Origin: an uncultured Lachnospiraceae bacterium
GTDB taxonomy: Bacteria > Bacillota > Clostridia > Lachnospirales > Lachnospiraceae
DNA: 38,564 bases
Assembly: GCA_910577655.1 (NCBI GenBank)
Contig: CAJTOW010000024.1
Location: 1 to 38,564 of the forward strand
Direction of reading: 5' to 3'
Shown: in pieces, positions 16,939-24,141 of the stretch
How positions within the stretch are numbered: the stretch's first letter is position 1
Layout of the letters: every line of letters begins with the position of its first letter
Notes under the pieces: model-generated
The model's input: only the letters and a program-made list of their open reading frames with translations
Databases searched by the model: none
What the model was told of the DNA's origin: nothing
Position numbers and translations under genes: made by a program

Positions 16939-18342
16939 ATGGAAAAACAGAGAGTTGCAATTGTAACACTGGGCGACAGCCGGCAGGAGTTTTTTAAGAA
17001 ACGGGAGCCGGTGGTGGCGGCAGAGACCGAGAAGATTAAGCAGGTGTTTGGAGAGCGGTATGATCTGTTTATGCCTCCGGTGGTGTTTGATGCCGGGGAA
17101 GGCCAGACAGTGGCCGATGCCATCAGCCGGGAGAATATTCATGCGGTGATTATCCACCTTCCGGTATGGGCCACGCCGTCGCTGGCATTTCGAATCGCCT
17201 ACGGAACCCGGTATCCGGTAATGCTTCTGGGCAATCTGCAGAGGGATACATCCAGCCTGGTGACGCTCCTTGCCGTGGCCGGGATGCTGGACCAGACAGG
17301 AAAGCAGTGTATCCGGGTATCCGGGGACTACCATGATCCGAAGTTGCAAAAGCAGGTGGATACCTTTGTGAGGGCAGTGGCAGTGGCGGAGGGTATCCGG
17401 CGCTCCAGCTTTGCCATGATCGGCGGGCGCAGCATCGGCATCGGCACTACGGTGGCAGATCCCAGCCAGTGGCAGAGCCAGTTCGGAATCGAATTTGACC
17501 ACCGGGACCAGTACGAGATCGTATACCGGGCCCAGGCCCTGGCACCGGAGCGGGTGGAGCGTCACCTGGACTGGGTGAAGAAGAATATTCCCAATATCCA
17601 GTATGGCGGGAAATTTACAGAGGAAACCCTGAAACGGCAGGTGTGCAGCTATCTGGCGCTCAAGGACATGGCCGCAGAGTACCAATATGACTTTATGGGC
17701 ATCAAATGCCAGCAGGATATGAGTGATCACTATGTGCTCCAGTGTCTGGGTGTGGCACTGCTAAACAATCCCTTTGACGCAGACGGAGACAAAATGCCAA
17801 TCCCGGCATCCTGCGAGTGTGACTGCGACGGGGCGCTGACCATGAGAATCCTGAATCTGTGTGCAAACGGAAGCCCTTCCTGTCTGCTGGATATCAAGTT
17901 CTTTGACGGGGACAGCAGGGAATTTGTTCTGGCAAACTGCGGAAGTGTGGCGCCTTACTTTGCTGATCCTGACAGTCAGGAAGAATGTCTGAAAAAGATT
18001 GCCCTGATGCCCCACATCTTCGGGGATGCCGGCGGCGGTGCGGTGCAGATGATCGCTAAGCCGGGGCCGGTGACGGTGGCACGGCTGTACCGGAGCAGCG
18101 GAAAGTATGTGCTGGGATGCTTTGAAGGCACTACCCGGATGTATCCGCTGGAGAAGCTGAAGGAAACCACCTACTGTTATCCCCATGCCTTTGTGGAAGC
18201 AGAGGCTGACTATGAGGCATTTTACCAGAAGATCAATTCCAACCACCTTCATATGGTATATGGAAGCTATGCCGGGGTGCTGGAGCAGTTCTGCCGGATT
18301 ACGGGAATAGAGTATATCTGCTTTAACAAGGAAATGGGGTGA
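16939..18342 (+). CDS. L-fucose / L-arabinose isomerase-like sugar isomerase
   Basis: A 467-residue cytoplasmic enzyme of the L-fucose isomerase fold, which interconverts aldoses and ketoses with a divalent metal. Recognisable are the Rossmann-like N-terminal part (VAIVTLGDSR, HAVIIHLPVWA), FMGIKCQQDM, and the metal/active-site block SCECDCDGALTMRIL (about 292-306), equivalent to the CEGD.GALT motif with its Glu and Asp. A C-terminal fucose-isomerase domain holds HIFGDAGGGAVQM. AAAGGA precedes the ATG. It is smaller than E. coli FucI (~590 residues) and so belongs to the shorter subfamily. The substrate cannot be named from sequence. Confidence 0.85.
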   Translation: MEKQRVAIVTLGDSRQEFFKKREPVVAAETEKIKQVFGERYDLFMPPVVFDAGEGQTVADAISRENIHAVIIHLPVWATPSLAFRIAYGTRYPVMLLGNLQRDTSSLVTLLAVAGMLDQTGKQCIRVSGDYHDPKLQKQVDTFVRAVAVAEGIRRSSFAMIGGRSIGIGTTVADPSQWQSQFGIEFDHRDQYEIVYRAQALAPERVERHLDWVKKNIPNIQYGGKFTEETLKRQVCSYLALKDMAAEYQYDFMGIKCQQDMSDHYVLQCLGVALLNNPFDADGDKMPIPASCECDCDGALTMRILNLCANGSPSCLLDIKFFDGDSREFVLANCGSVAPYFADPDSQEECLKKIALMPHIFGDAGGGAVQMIAKPGPVTVARLYRSSGKYVLGCFEGTTRMYPLEKLKETTYCYPHAFVEAEADYEAFYQKINSNHLHMVYGSYAGVLEQFCRITGIEYICFNKEMG

Positions 18343-18351
18343 CAAGAAGCC

Positions 18352-19428
18352 ATGGATAGAAAACCGGTTCTCCTGGACCACCAGCGGGTCTGGCGGACTT
18401 ATACCGGGGGCAGGCGGCTCAATGGTCTGCTTCATCAGTGCCGGGAAGAGCATTACCCGGAGGAGTGGATTCTGTCGGTGACTGAGGCCAGAAATGCCGG
18501 ACGCGAGCAGACGGGAGAGGGACTCAGCATGGTGGCGGAGGAACCTGGACTGTCTTTAAAGGAGCTGGTGGAATCTGACCCAAAGTATTATCTGGGCAGT
18601 ACCTCCGGCCGTATGGGCGTGCTGGTCAAGCTTATTGACTCAGCAGAACGGCTTACGGTGCAGGTGCATCCGGACCATGAAAAGGCCCGGGAGCTGTTTC
18701 ATTCTCCTTACGGAAAGACCGAGTGCTGGTATATTCTGGAGGACAAAAAAGAAGGGGGAGAGCCTCCCAGCGTGTATCTGGGATTTCGTGAGGGCATCAC
18801 CAGAACGCAGTGGAAAAGGATGTTTGAGGAGCAGGATATCGGCGGTATGCTGGGGATGATGCACCGGTTTCAGGTAAAAAAGGGAGATATGATCCTGGTC
18901 GAGGGGGGCGTGCCCCACGCCATCGGTGCAAACTGCTTTCTTGCCGAGATTCAGGAGCCTACTGACTATACCATCCGGATCGAACGCAGGACGCCGGCAG
19001 GCTTTTCGGTGGCAGACGAGCTCTGTCACCAGGGGCTGGGGTTTGAGAGAATGTTTGACTGCTTTTCTTATGAGGGTATTTCTGAGGAGGAGGCCAGACG
19101 CCGCTGGTTCGTGGCTCCGAAGCCCCAGGACCAGTGCAGAAGGCAGCTGCTGGGAGAACCGGAAACGTCCCTTTTCTCCCTCTATGAAGTGGAGGTGGAA
19201 GAGGGGGAGCACTGTGAGACGGAGTGCGGGCAGGGCTTCTGTGGATTCTACCTTCTGGAAGGGGCAGGGCAGGTCCGATATGAGGGAGGAGCCCTTTCTG
19301 TCCGCGCGCCGGAACAGATCTTTGTGCCGGCGGCATTTTCCCAGGTGACATTTATGCCGGAGAAGGGCTCCGGTATGCGTCTGCTGCAGTTTTTTGGGCC
19401 AAGGATGGAGGGAAGAGACGCGGATTGA
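18352..19428 (+). CDS. manA: Class I mannose-6-phosphate isomerase (phosphomannose isomerase)
   Basis: Zinc enzyme interconverting mannose-6-phosphate and fructose-6-phosphate, or a paralogue acting on a related sugar. The 358 residues carry LVKLIDSAERLTVQVHPD (QVHP zinc ligands near residue 103), KTECWYILE (Glu ligand), GGVPHAIG (His ligand) and IQEPTDYTIRI, all standard for type I enzymes of the short Firmicutes form. It begins 9 nt after the isomerase stop, so it completes the TRAP operon and presumably feeds the product into glycolysis. Substrate range may be broader than mannose-6-phosphate. Confidence 0.9.
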   Translation: MDRKPVLLDHQRVWRTYTGGRRLNGLLHQCREEHYPEEWILSVTEARNAGREQTGEGLSMVAEEPGLSLKELVESDPKYYLGSTSGRMGVLVKLIDSAERLTVQVHPDHEKARELFHSPYGKTECWYILEDKKEGGEPPSVYLGFREGITRTQWKRMFEEQDIGGMLGMMHRFQVKKGDMILVEGGVPHAIGANCFLAEIQEPTDYTIRIERRTPAGFSVADELCHQGLGFERMFDCFSYEGISEEEARRRWFVAPKPQDQCRRQLLGEPETSLFSLYEVEVEEGEHCETECGQGFCGFYLLEGAGQVRYEGGALSVRAPEQIFVPAAFSQVTFMPEKGSGMRLLQFFGPRMEGRDAD

Positions 19429-19475
19429 CATGGTTTGAGAAAATTTGTCTTTGACAGTCTCTGGTTTCCCACAGC

Positions 19476-19495
19476 CTGTTTTTGTCCAGTTTTCC
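19476..19495 (+). repeat. Half copy of family B repeat
   Basis: CTGTTTTTGTCCAGTTTTCC, identical to the right arm at 8453-8472, without its left partner. It is followed by the family's usual CCCCGTGAACTGTAACA-type tail. Confidence 0.7.
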
Positions 19496-19582
19496 CTGCC
19501 CCGTGAACTGTAACAACGGTGTAACAGCTCAGACAGGTCTGCGCACTTGCTGCGCTGACCCTGCGAAAACATAGTGGTCGCG

Positions 19583-19657
19583 GGCATACGGCCATCGCCA
19601 TAGGCGATTCTGAATGGTCGTATGCCGTAACAGTTCAAAGGGTATCTGAACTGTTAC
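19583..19657. repeat. Hairpin plus canonical family A palindrome
   Basis: GGCATACGGCCAT (19583-19595) pairs with ATGGTCGTATGCC (19614-19626) around an inner TCGCC-ATA-GGCGA. Abutting it is family A: GTAACAGTTCA (19627-19637), loop AAGGGTATC, TGAACTGTTAC (19647-19657). It follows the manA operon and may stop transcription before the NUDIX promoter. Nothing else is seen in the left half of this ~500-bp gap. Confidence 0.7.
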
Positions 19658-19697
19658 ACAACGGTTACGAAACTTCTGCTGTATTCAACAAAAAACA

Positions 19698-19747
19698 TTG
19701 ACAAACAAGAATATATAGTCCATCATAGGAATGAAGTGATAATATCA
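19698..19747 (+). promoter_or_regulatory. Promoter and operator of the NrtR-like gene
   Basis: TTGACA at 19698-19703 and, 39 bp after its first base, the perfect palindrome TGATAATATCA at 19737-19747. The same 50-bp layout recurs at 23330-23379 before the NADAR-PARG operon, with TTGACAAAC, the GTC.ATC.TA core and GAAGTGATAATATCA all conserved. The -10 is weak here (CATCAT, 17-bp spacing). About 180 nt of leader without a recognised structure follow. Confidence 0.75.
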
Positions 19748-19924
19748 GGCAGGTAGGATCAGGCGGATGACCTGGAGGCATGACAACGCCGGAACGGTTT
19801 GAACCGGTTGTAAAGCAGGATCCGGAGGTACGGATGACAGGATCATGTACTCCCGGAATTTCACTGTGCCTGATTTTGTGAGACTCTGAGCGCACATGAT
19901 AGAAAAAAGGAGCGGCCAGAACCT

Positions 19925-20836
19925 ATGAATAATGTAAATGAATTAAGGGACAAAAACGGTCTGACGGAAGCGGAATTTTTGGCTTCCTACCAGCCGGGAG
20001 ACTATCCGAGGCCCTCGGTTGCCACGGACATGGTCATATTTACCGTGACGGATGAGGACGAGGAGAATTACCGGAAGCTTCCGGAGAAGGAGCTGCGGGT
20101 GCTGCTGATCCGGCGGGGCGGTCATCCCTATCTGGGGTGCTGGGCTTTGCCGGGAGGCTTTGTGCGTCCCACGGAGACTACGGAAGAGGCGGCAGAACGG
20201 GAGCTTAAGGAAGAGACCGGGGTGGACCAGGTGTATCTGGAGCAGCTTTATACCTTCAGCCAGCCAGGGCGTGATCCCCGGACCTGGGTTATGAGCTGCT
20301 CCTATATGGCTCTGGCAGACAGCAGCCAGGTGGCAGTCCAGGCCGGGGATGACGCAGATGACGCTGCCTGGTTTAAACTGACGTTCCGTTCCTGTAAAGG
20401 ACAAAAGGACATGGAACCGGATATGGAAAGCAGCCGCAGGTCAGGCAGGGAGTGGGGACCATGGCGCACATGGGAGATCGTTCTCTCCCATGGCACGACT
20501 GTCTTACGCGCCCTGCTGGAGACGGAGGAGGGAAGCTCCTTTGCCCGCTGCAGGATTCTGGAGAACCAGGGTCTGGCCTTTGACCATGCCCGGATCATCG
20601 CCTGTGGCCTGGAGCGGCTGCGGGGAAAGCTGCAGTATACGGATCTGGCATTCCATCTGATGCCGGAGCATTTCACATTAAGACAGCTGCAGCAGGTGTA
20701 TGAGGTGGTGCTGGACCGGGAGCTGCCTACGGCGGCCTTCCGCAGGAAGGTAGCGGGGCTGGTGGAGGAGACGCAGCAGTATACCCGGAATGAAGGCCAT
20801 AGGCCGTCCAGACTGTATAAAAAATGTATGCCGTAG
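19925..20836 (+). CDS. NUDIX-domain regulator, NrtR-like (ADP-ribose sensor/hydrolase)
   Basis: 303 residues: an N-terminal NUDIX domain (about 35-155) and a C-terminal winged-helix region (about 215-290) with TLRQLQQVYEVVL and RKVAGLVEE. This is the NrtR layout, where binding of ADP-ribose releases DNA. The Nudix box is complete: GFVRPTETTEEAAERELKEE fits G-x5-E-x7-REL-x-EE. Many NrtR proteins have a damaged box, so this one may also hydrolyse ADP-ribose. GGAG lies 12 nt before the ATG, a wide spacing. Its own promoter and that of the NADAR operon share an operator. The stop codon is supplied by the end of the neighbouring MITE-like element. Confidence 0.82.
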   Translation: MNNVNELRDKNGLTEAEFLASYQPGDYPRPSVATDMVIFTVTDEDEENYRKLPEKELRVLLIRRGGHPYLGCWALPGGFVRPTETTEEAAERELKEETGVDQVYLEQLYTFSQPGRDPRTWVMSCSYMALADSSQVAVQAGDDADDAAWFKLTFRSCKGQKDMEPDMESSRRSGREWGPWRTWEIVLSHGTTVLRALLETEEGSSFARCRILENQGLAFDHARIIACGLERLRGKLQYTDLAFHLMPEHFTLRQLQQVYEVVLDRELPTAAFRRKVAGLVEETQQYTRNEGHRPSRLYKKCMP

Positions 20837-21018
20837 AGCGTGTCTGAAAATTGCTTTCTGGCAGATGTGCGTCACAGTTTGTGGGAGATTGGGGCCAAAT
20901 GAAGGGCGCATAGTGGGCTATGTAACCTGAATTTGGCCCAAATATCCCAAGGGACGCCTGCGGTGTACCGCAAAGTGGGGCGTACAGATGCCGGGAATGA
21001 ATTTTCAGACATGCTCTA
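20834..21018. mobile_element. MITE-like element, 185 bp, 19-bp terminal inverted repeats
   Basis: TAGAGCGTGTCTGAAAATT (20834-20852) and AATTTTCAGACATGCTCTA (21000-21018) are inverted repeats with one mismatch. The interior folds further (CATAG-TGGG-CTATG; a TTGGGGCCAAAT/ATTTGGCCCAA pair; GCGGTGTACCGC) and encodes no protein. The left end supplies the TAG of the NUDIX gene. The remaining ~130 bp to the RpiR gene show nothing further. Confidence 0.7.
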
Positions 21019-21147
21019 GAAGGACGCTCCGTTTGATTTTGCTGTTTTGGCTGGCGGTATCTGCCGCCGGCCATCTTGCGGTTGTTTCCGGCGCAGGCAT
21101 CTGCAAACACCTGGACAAACAATCGGAAACATGGTCAGCATAAGCTT

Positions 21148-21888
21148 TTAGCTGTCCGGCGGACCAGAACCATTCACGCTGATATCCAGCAGATACTCAA
21201 ACAGAATCAGCACACGGGCATAGAAATAGTTTGCTGTCAGGTTCCGGTCATCCAGCATTTTGTCATCCAGCAGAAGGAAGGCCGGACGGGCATGGCGGGC
21301 GATGGGAGAAGCCGCATTTCCCGTAAAGGCCACAAGATCCACCCCATGTTCCTGAACATCCTGCACCGGTTTGACAATGGTGCCGGTGGTGCCGCTTTTG
21401 CTGATGGCGATCACCAGTCCGGCCTGCAGGGGATTATTCTCGTAGACTTCGTAGTTGTTGGTAGCGATGGCGGTAAAACCAAGCACCAGAAGCTTGCGGA
21501 CAAAGAAGTCCCGCAGCGGCGAGCAGAAGCCGGTGCCGCAGACCAGGATGGTGTCCCGGCGGTGTACGGCAAGAAGCCTTGTGAACTGTGTAATATGCTC
21601 CTGGGGAATCTCACCGATGAAGGAAGTAATTTCAGAGGAGAGATTCTTGTTGTTAATCTCATTCTGAATCAGGAATTCCAGCCGGTAAATCATATCTGTA
21701 TAACCGGTATACCCCATCTTTTTACTTAACCGTACCACAGCAGCCGGAGAGACATAGTTCCGGGCAGCAAATTCCCGGACACTGTAGTGTACACCCTGGT
21801 CTGTGGCCTCCAGAATATGCAGCAAAAGCTCCTGTTCCCCCTCATTCAGGGAATACTGGTCTGCCAGCTTGTAGATATCGTATTTCAC
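21148..21888 (-). CDS. MurR/RpiR-family transcriptional regulator
   Basis: An RpiR regulator of about 246 residues: N-terminal helix-turn-helix (VREFAARNYVSPAAVVRLSK) and C-terminal SIS sugar-phosphate-binding domain (ILVCGTGFCSPLRDFFVRKL; VIAISKSGTTGTIVKPVQ). I prefer the GTG at 21888 with AAAGGA upstream; a GTG at 21918 would add 10 residues. It is divergent from the broken PTS EIIC gene and probably once regulated that maltose/alpha-glucoside-type PTS operon, so it may now be an orphan. Nothing gene-like is seen in the ~530-bp gap upstream beyond one family C repeat. Confidence 0.87.
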   Translation of the reverse strand: MKYDIYKLADQYSLNEGEQELLLHILEATDQGVHYSVREFAARNYVSPAAVVRLSKKMGYTGYTDMIYRLEFLIQNEINNKNLSSEITSFIGEIPQEHITQFTRLLAVHRRDTILVCGTGFCSPLRDFFVRKLLVLGFTAIATNNYEVYENNPLQAGLVIAISKSGTTGTIVKPVQDVQEHGVDLVAFTGNAASPIARHARPAFLLLDDKMLDDRNLTANYFYARVLILFEYLLDISVNGSGPPDS

Positions 21889-22064
21889 GGGAATCCGTCC
21901 TTTTCTTTGATGGTGCACTCCCGGGAGGCTCTCCGCATCTGATTTTGTGAGAGTCCGGGGGGTGGATTGGCGATTATTTTCATTTTACGTTATTGCGGAA
22001 GGTTTTGCAAGTCACTGTGTTTCAAAAATGGGCGAAAAGGCAGCAGCTCAGGGGATATCTGAAG

Positions 22065-22163
22065 GGGCTGTGAAAAAAGTCGCGGCTGCCTGCGGGAAGC
22101 TGACATAAATCGCGTAAATCCGTGGTTTTCAAAACCGCGGGACAGACTTTTTTCATAGTCTCC
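22065..22163. repeat. Dispersed ~100-bp inverted repeat, family C, copy 1
   Basis: Ends GGGGCTGTGAAAAAAGTC and GACTTTTTTCATAGTCTCC bracket a shared interior (CGGCTGCCTGCGGGAA ... CAAAACCGCGGGAC). A second copy with better-matched ends is at 31089-31192. It is noncoding. Confidence 0.75.
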
Positions 22164-22415
22164 ATGGTCCTGAAACATGTTTCAAAGAGTGTAAACATGT
22201 TCAGAAACTCCGGTAAACTCTTGAGTTTTTTGTGCAAAATGATATACTCGCATTGTCAAAAACGAGAGGCGCCAACTCGTAGAGAGAATCCGTCGTAACA
22301 GGTTCGCACATATGGGAACGGTTGCGGCCAGTCAATGATCCCATGACAGCGGCCAGAGTCAGCTCCAGGCTGGCACAGGCAGAGTGCATGGGAAGAAAGA
22401 ACGGAGAAAAAGCTT

Positions 22416-22916
22416 ATGAAACAAAAAATGATGGATGCTATGCAAAGCTTCTCAAAGGCCCTGATGGGGCCGGTCCTGTTCCTGCCCATAGCCGGTATGA
22501 TCCAGGCTCTCTCTTCGGTCATGAGCAACACGGCGCTGGTAGCAGAAGGTGGTATTGTATACATAATTGGACGTTTTATCAACGGAGGAATCGGGGCCAT
22601 ACTGTCCAATCTGGGAATCCTTTTCTGCGTCGGGGTTTCCATGAGCCTTGCAAAAAAGCGTAAGGCGGACGCGGCCTTTGTTTCCCTGGTAGCCTATCTG
22701 GTCTGGCTGTCTGCCAACTCCCGGTGGCTCAGTGTGGCGGGCCTGATGATCGCCGGCGACACAGCCGGTGATCTGTATGGTACCGGTCAGACCATCTGTC
22801 TGGGATACCATGTGACGGACATGGGAGTGTTCCTGGGGATGATTCTGGGGGTTGTGGCGGCCCAGGTTCACAACCGGTTCATTGGTACGGAGTTTGACCA
22901 TAGAACACTCCTATGA
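22416..22916 (+). pseudogene. Truncated PTS EIIC (glucose/maltose family), N-terminal part
   Basis: Encodes 166 residues of the membrane EIIC domain that normally runs past 400 residues. The start is normal (MKQKMMDAMQSFSKALMGPV; GGAG upstream), with intact LFLPIAGMIQ and HNRFIGTEFD blocks. After TEFD the homology stops and the frame ends eight codons later. The next bases belong, in a different frame, to the tail of another gene, so an internal deletion fused the two. The EIIB part and the phosphorylation site are gone. A truncated protein could still be made, but transport is not expected. Confidence 0.85.
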
Positions 22917-23031
22917 GAAGGCGCTGATGGCGTTTACCCTCTCAAAGACCGTTCCCAGCTTGTTTGTGGCAAAGAAGATTCTGGATGAAATGATGGAGGC
23001 TAATAAGGAGTACTGGCCTGAATTGCGGTAG
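22903..23031 (+). pseudogene. C-terminal remnant, probably GH4 6-phospho-alpha-glucosidase
   Basis: In frame with the TAG at 23029-23031 the bases read EHSYEKALMAFTLSKTVPSL and, further on, EANKEYWPELR. This pattern is like the end of family 4 glycosidases (GlvA/MalH) that act on PTS-phosphorylated maltose. It overlaps the last codons of the broken EIIC in another frame. Identification is from memory of the family tail and is moderately sure. Together with EIIC and RpiR it marks a lost maltose/alpha-glucoside PTS operon. Confidence 0.55.
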
Positions 23032-23070
23032 AATATGTTCCGGGAGGGATGCTCCCGGAGGTACGCTCTG

Positions 23071-23123
23071 AAAAAGTTTTCCCCGGATTGCAGGTTTTGG
23101 ATGCAATCCGGGGAAAACTTTTT
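23071..23123. terminator. Strong bidirectional terminator
   Basis: AAAAAGTTTTCCCCGGATTG and CA (23071-23092) pair with the exact complement at 23102-23123, ending in a T-run on both strands. It follows the GH4-like remnant. Confidence 0.85.
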
Positions 23124-23182
23124 CCAGAACTGGGGTCTGCCGGCCAGGGAGGAACAACCCGGTTGTGAGGAGTAACCAGACG

Positions 23183-23280
23183 GGAACAGACGTCAAGCTC
23201 GCTTGTAAGGCTGTTTTTGTCCAGTTTTCTACATCGAGCGGAGGCCTGATGCTTCTTGTCTGGCGTAGCGGGACAAGAAG
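23183..23280. repeat. Family B repeat, left arm truncated
   Basis: Only ACAG of the left arm is kept, then the inner stem CAAGC/GCTTG, the right arm CTGTTTTTGTCCAGTTTTC, and the second hairpin CTTCTTGTCTGG/CGGGACAAGAAG (23252-23280). The tail CCCCGTGAACAGCAATAGG follows as in the other copies. Confidence 0.75.
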
Positions 23281-23329
23281 ATGCGCCCCGTGAACAGCAA
23301 TAGGTTTTCGTACTTGCTTTAAAAAACTG

Positions 23330-23407
23330 TTGACAAACCTGAACCTGTGGTCTATCCTATATGAGAAGTGATAATATCAAATAGATAATATTAATATGAA
23401 AATATCA
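23330..23407 (+). promoter_or_regulatory. Promoter and three tandem operators of the NADAR-PARG operon
   Basis: TTGACA (23330-23335), a 17-bp spacer, TATCCT (23353-23358), then the perfect palindrome TGATAATATCA at 23369-23379. Two weaker copies follow at exact 14-bp steps: AGATAATATTA (23383-23393) and TGAAAATATCA (23397-23407). The first 50 bp align with the NUDIX-gene promoter. Confidence 0.75.
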
Positions 23408-23479
23408 AGTAAAAATCGAAAAGCCTGTTTACGCCGGATTGCTGGGCTCCGGTGATGAAGCAGGAGAGGGAGGTATGAG

Positions 23480-24040
23480 ATGATTTACAATCTGGAGGAT
23501 TTAAAGAACGCATATAACGCAGGGCAGACATTTAAATATCTGTTTTTCTGGGGCAACACTCCGGCGGCGGACGGGCATATCACGGAGACATGCTGCAGCC
23601 AGTGGTGGTCATGCCGGTTTGTGGTGGAGGGCGTGGAGTACTCCTGTGCTGAACAGTATATGATGGCGGAGAAGGCGCGGCTGTTCGGTGACCAGGAGAT
23701 GCTGGAGAAGATCATGGAGTCGGCCCACCCCAAGGAGATGAAGGCTTATGGACGGGCAGTCCGGGGATTTGATGAGCAGGTCTGGAACCGTTCCTGCCGT
23801 GAGATCGTGCGGCAGGGGAACCTGGCGAAATTTTCCCAGAATCCAGAACTGTGGGAATTCTTAAAAGGCACCAGGAACCGGATTCTGGTGGAGGCCAGTC
23901 CCCGTGACCGGGTCTGGGGAATCGGCATGGGCCGGAGCAACCCCGATGCCCAGTGTCCCCTGAAGTGGAAAGGGACGAATCTGCTGGGGTTTGCACTGAC
24001 TCAGGTAAGAGATGAACTGCTGGAACGGGAGAGTGAATGA
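23480..24040 (+). CDS. NADAR-family protein (YbiA-like N-glycosidase)
   Basis: A 186-residue NADAR/COG3236 protein. Members cleave N-glycosidic bonds of riboflavin intermediates, and some remove ADP-ribose from guanine in nucleic acid as antitoxins to DarT1-type enzymes. Family landmarks are FVVEGVEYSCAEQYMMAEKA, YGRAVRGFDEQVW, NLAKFSQNPELWEFL and RILVEASPRDRVWGIGMG. GAGGGAGG precedes the ATG. It shares a promoter-operator block with the NrtR-like gene and is followed 100 nt later by a PARG-like gene, so a role in ADP-ribose removal is more likely than flavin metabolism. That is inference from context. Confidence 0.88.
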   Translation: MIYNLEDLKNAYNAGQTFKYLFFWGNTPAADGHITETCCSQWWSCRFVVEGVEYSCAEQYMMAEKARLFGDQEMLEKIMESAHPKEMKAYGRAVRGFDEQVWNRSCREIVRQGNLAKFSQNPELWEFLKGTRNRILVEASPRDRVWGIGMGRSNPDAQCPLKWKGTNLLGFALTQVRDELLERESE

Positions 24041-24141
24041 GAGGTAGGGGAGGAGACGTAGCGGATTCTTGTTCTGGTTGCCTGGGGGAGGAGGAAAATG
24101 CCCACATCTGAACGGCTGTTTATCTGAAGGAGGATAGAGAT

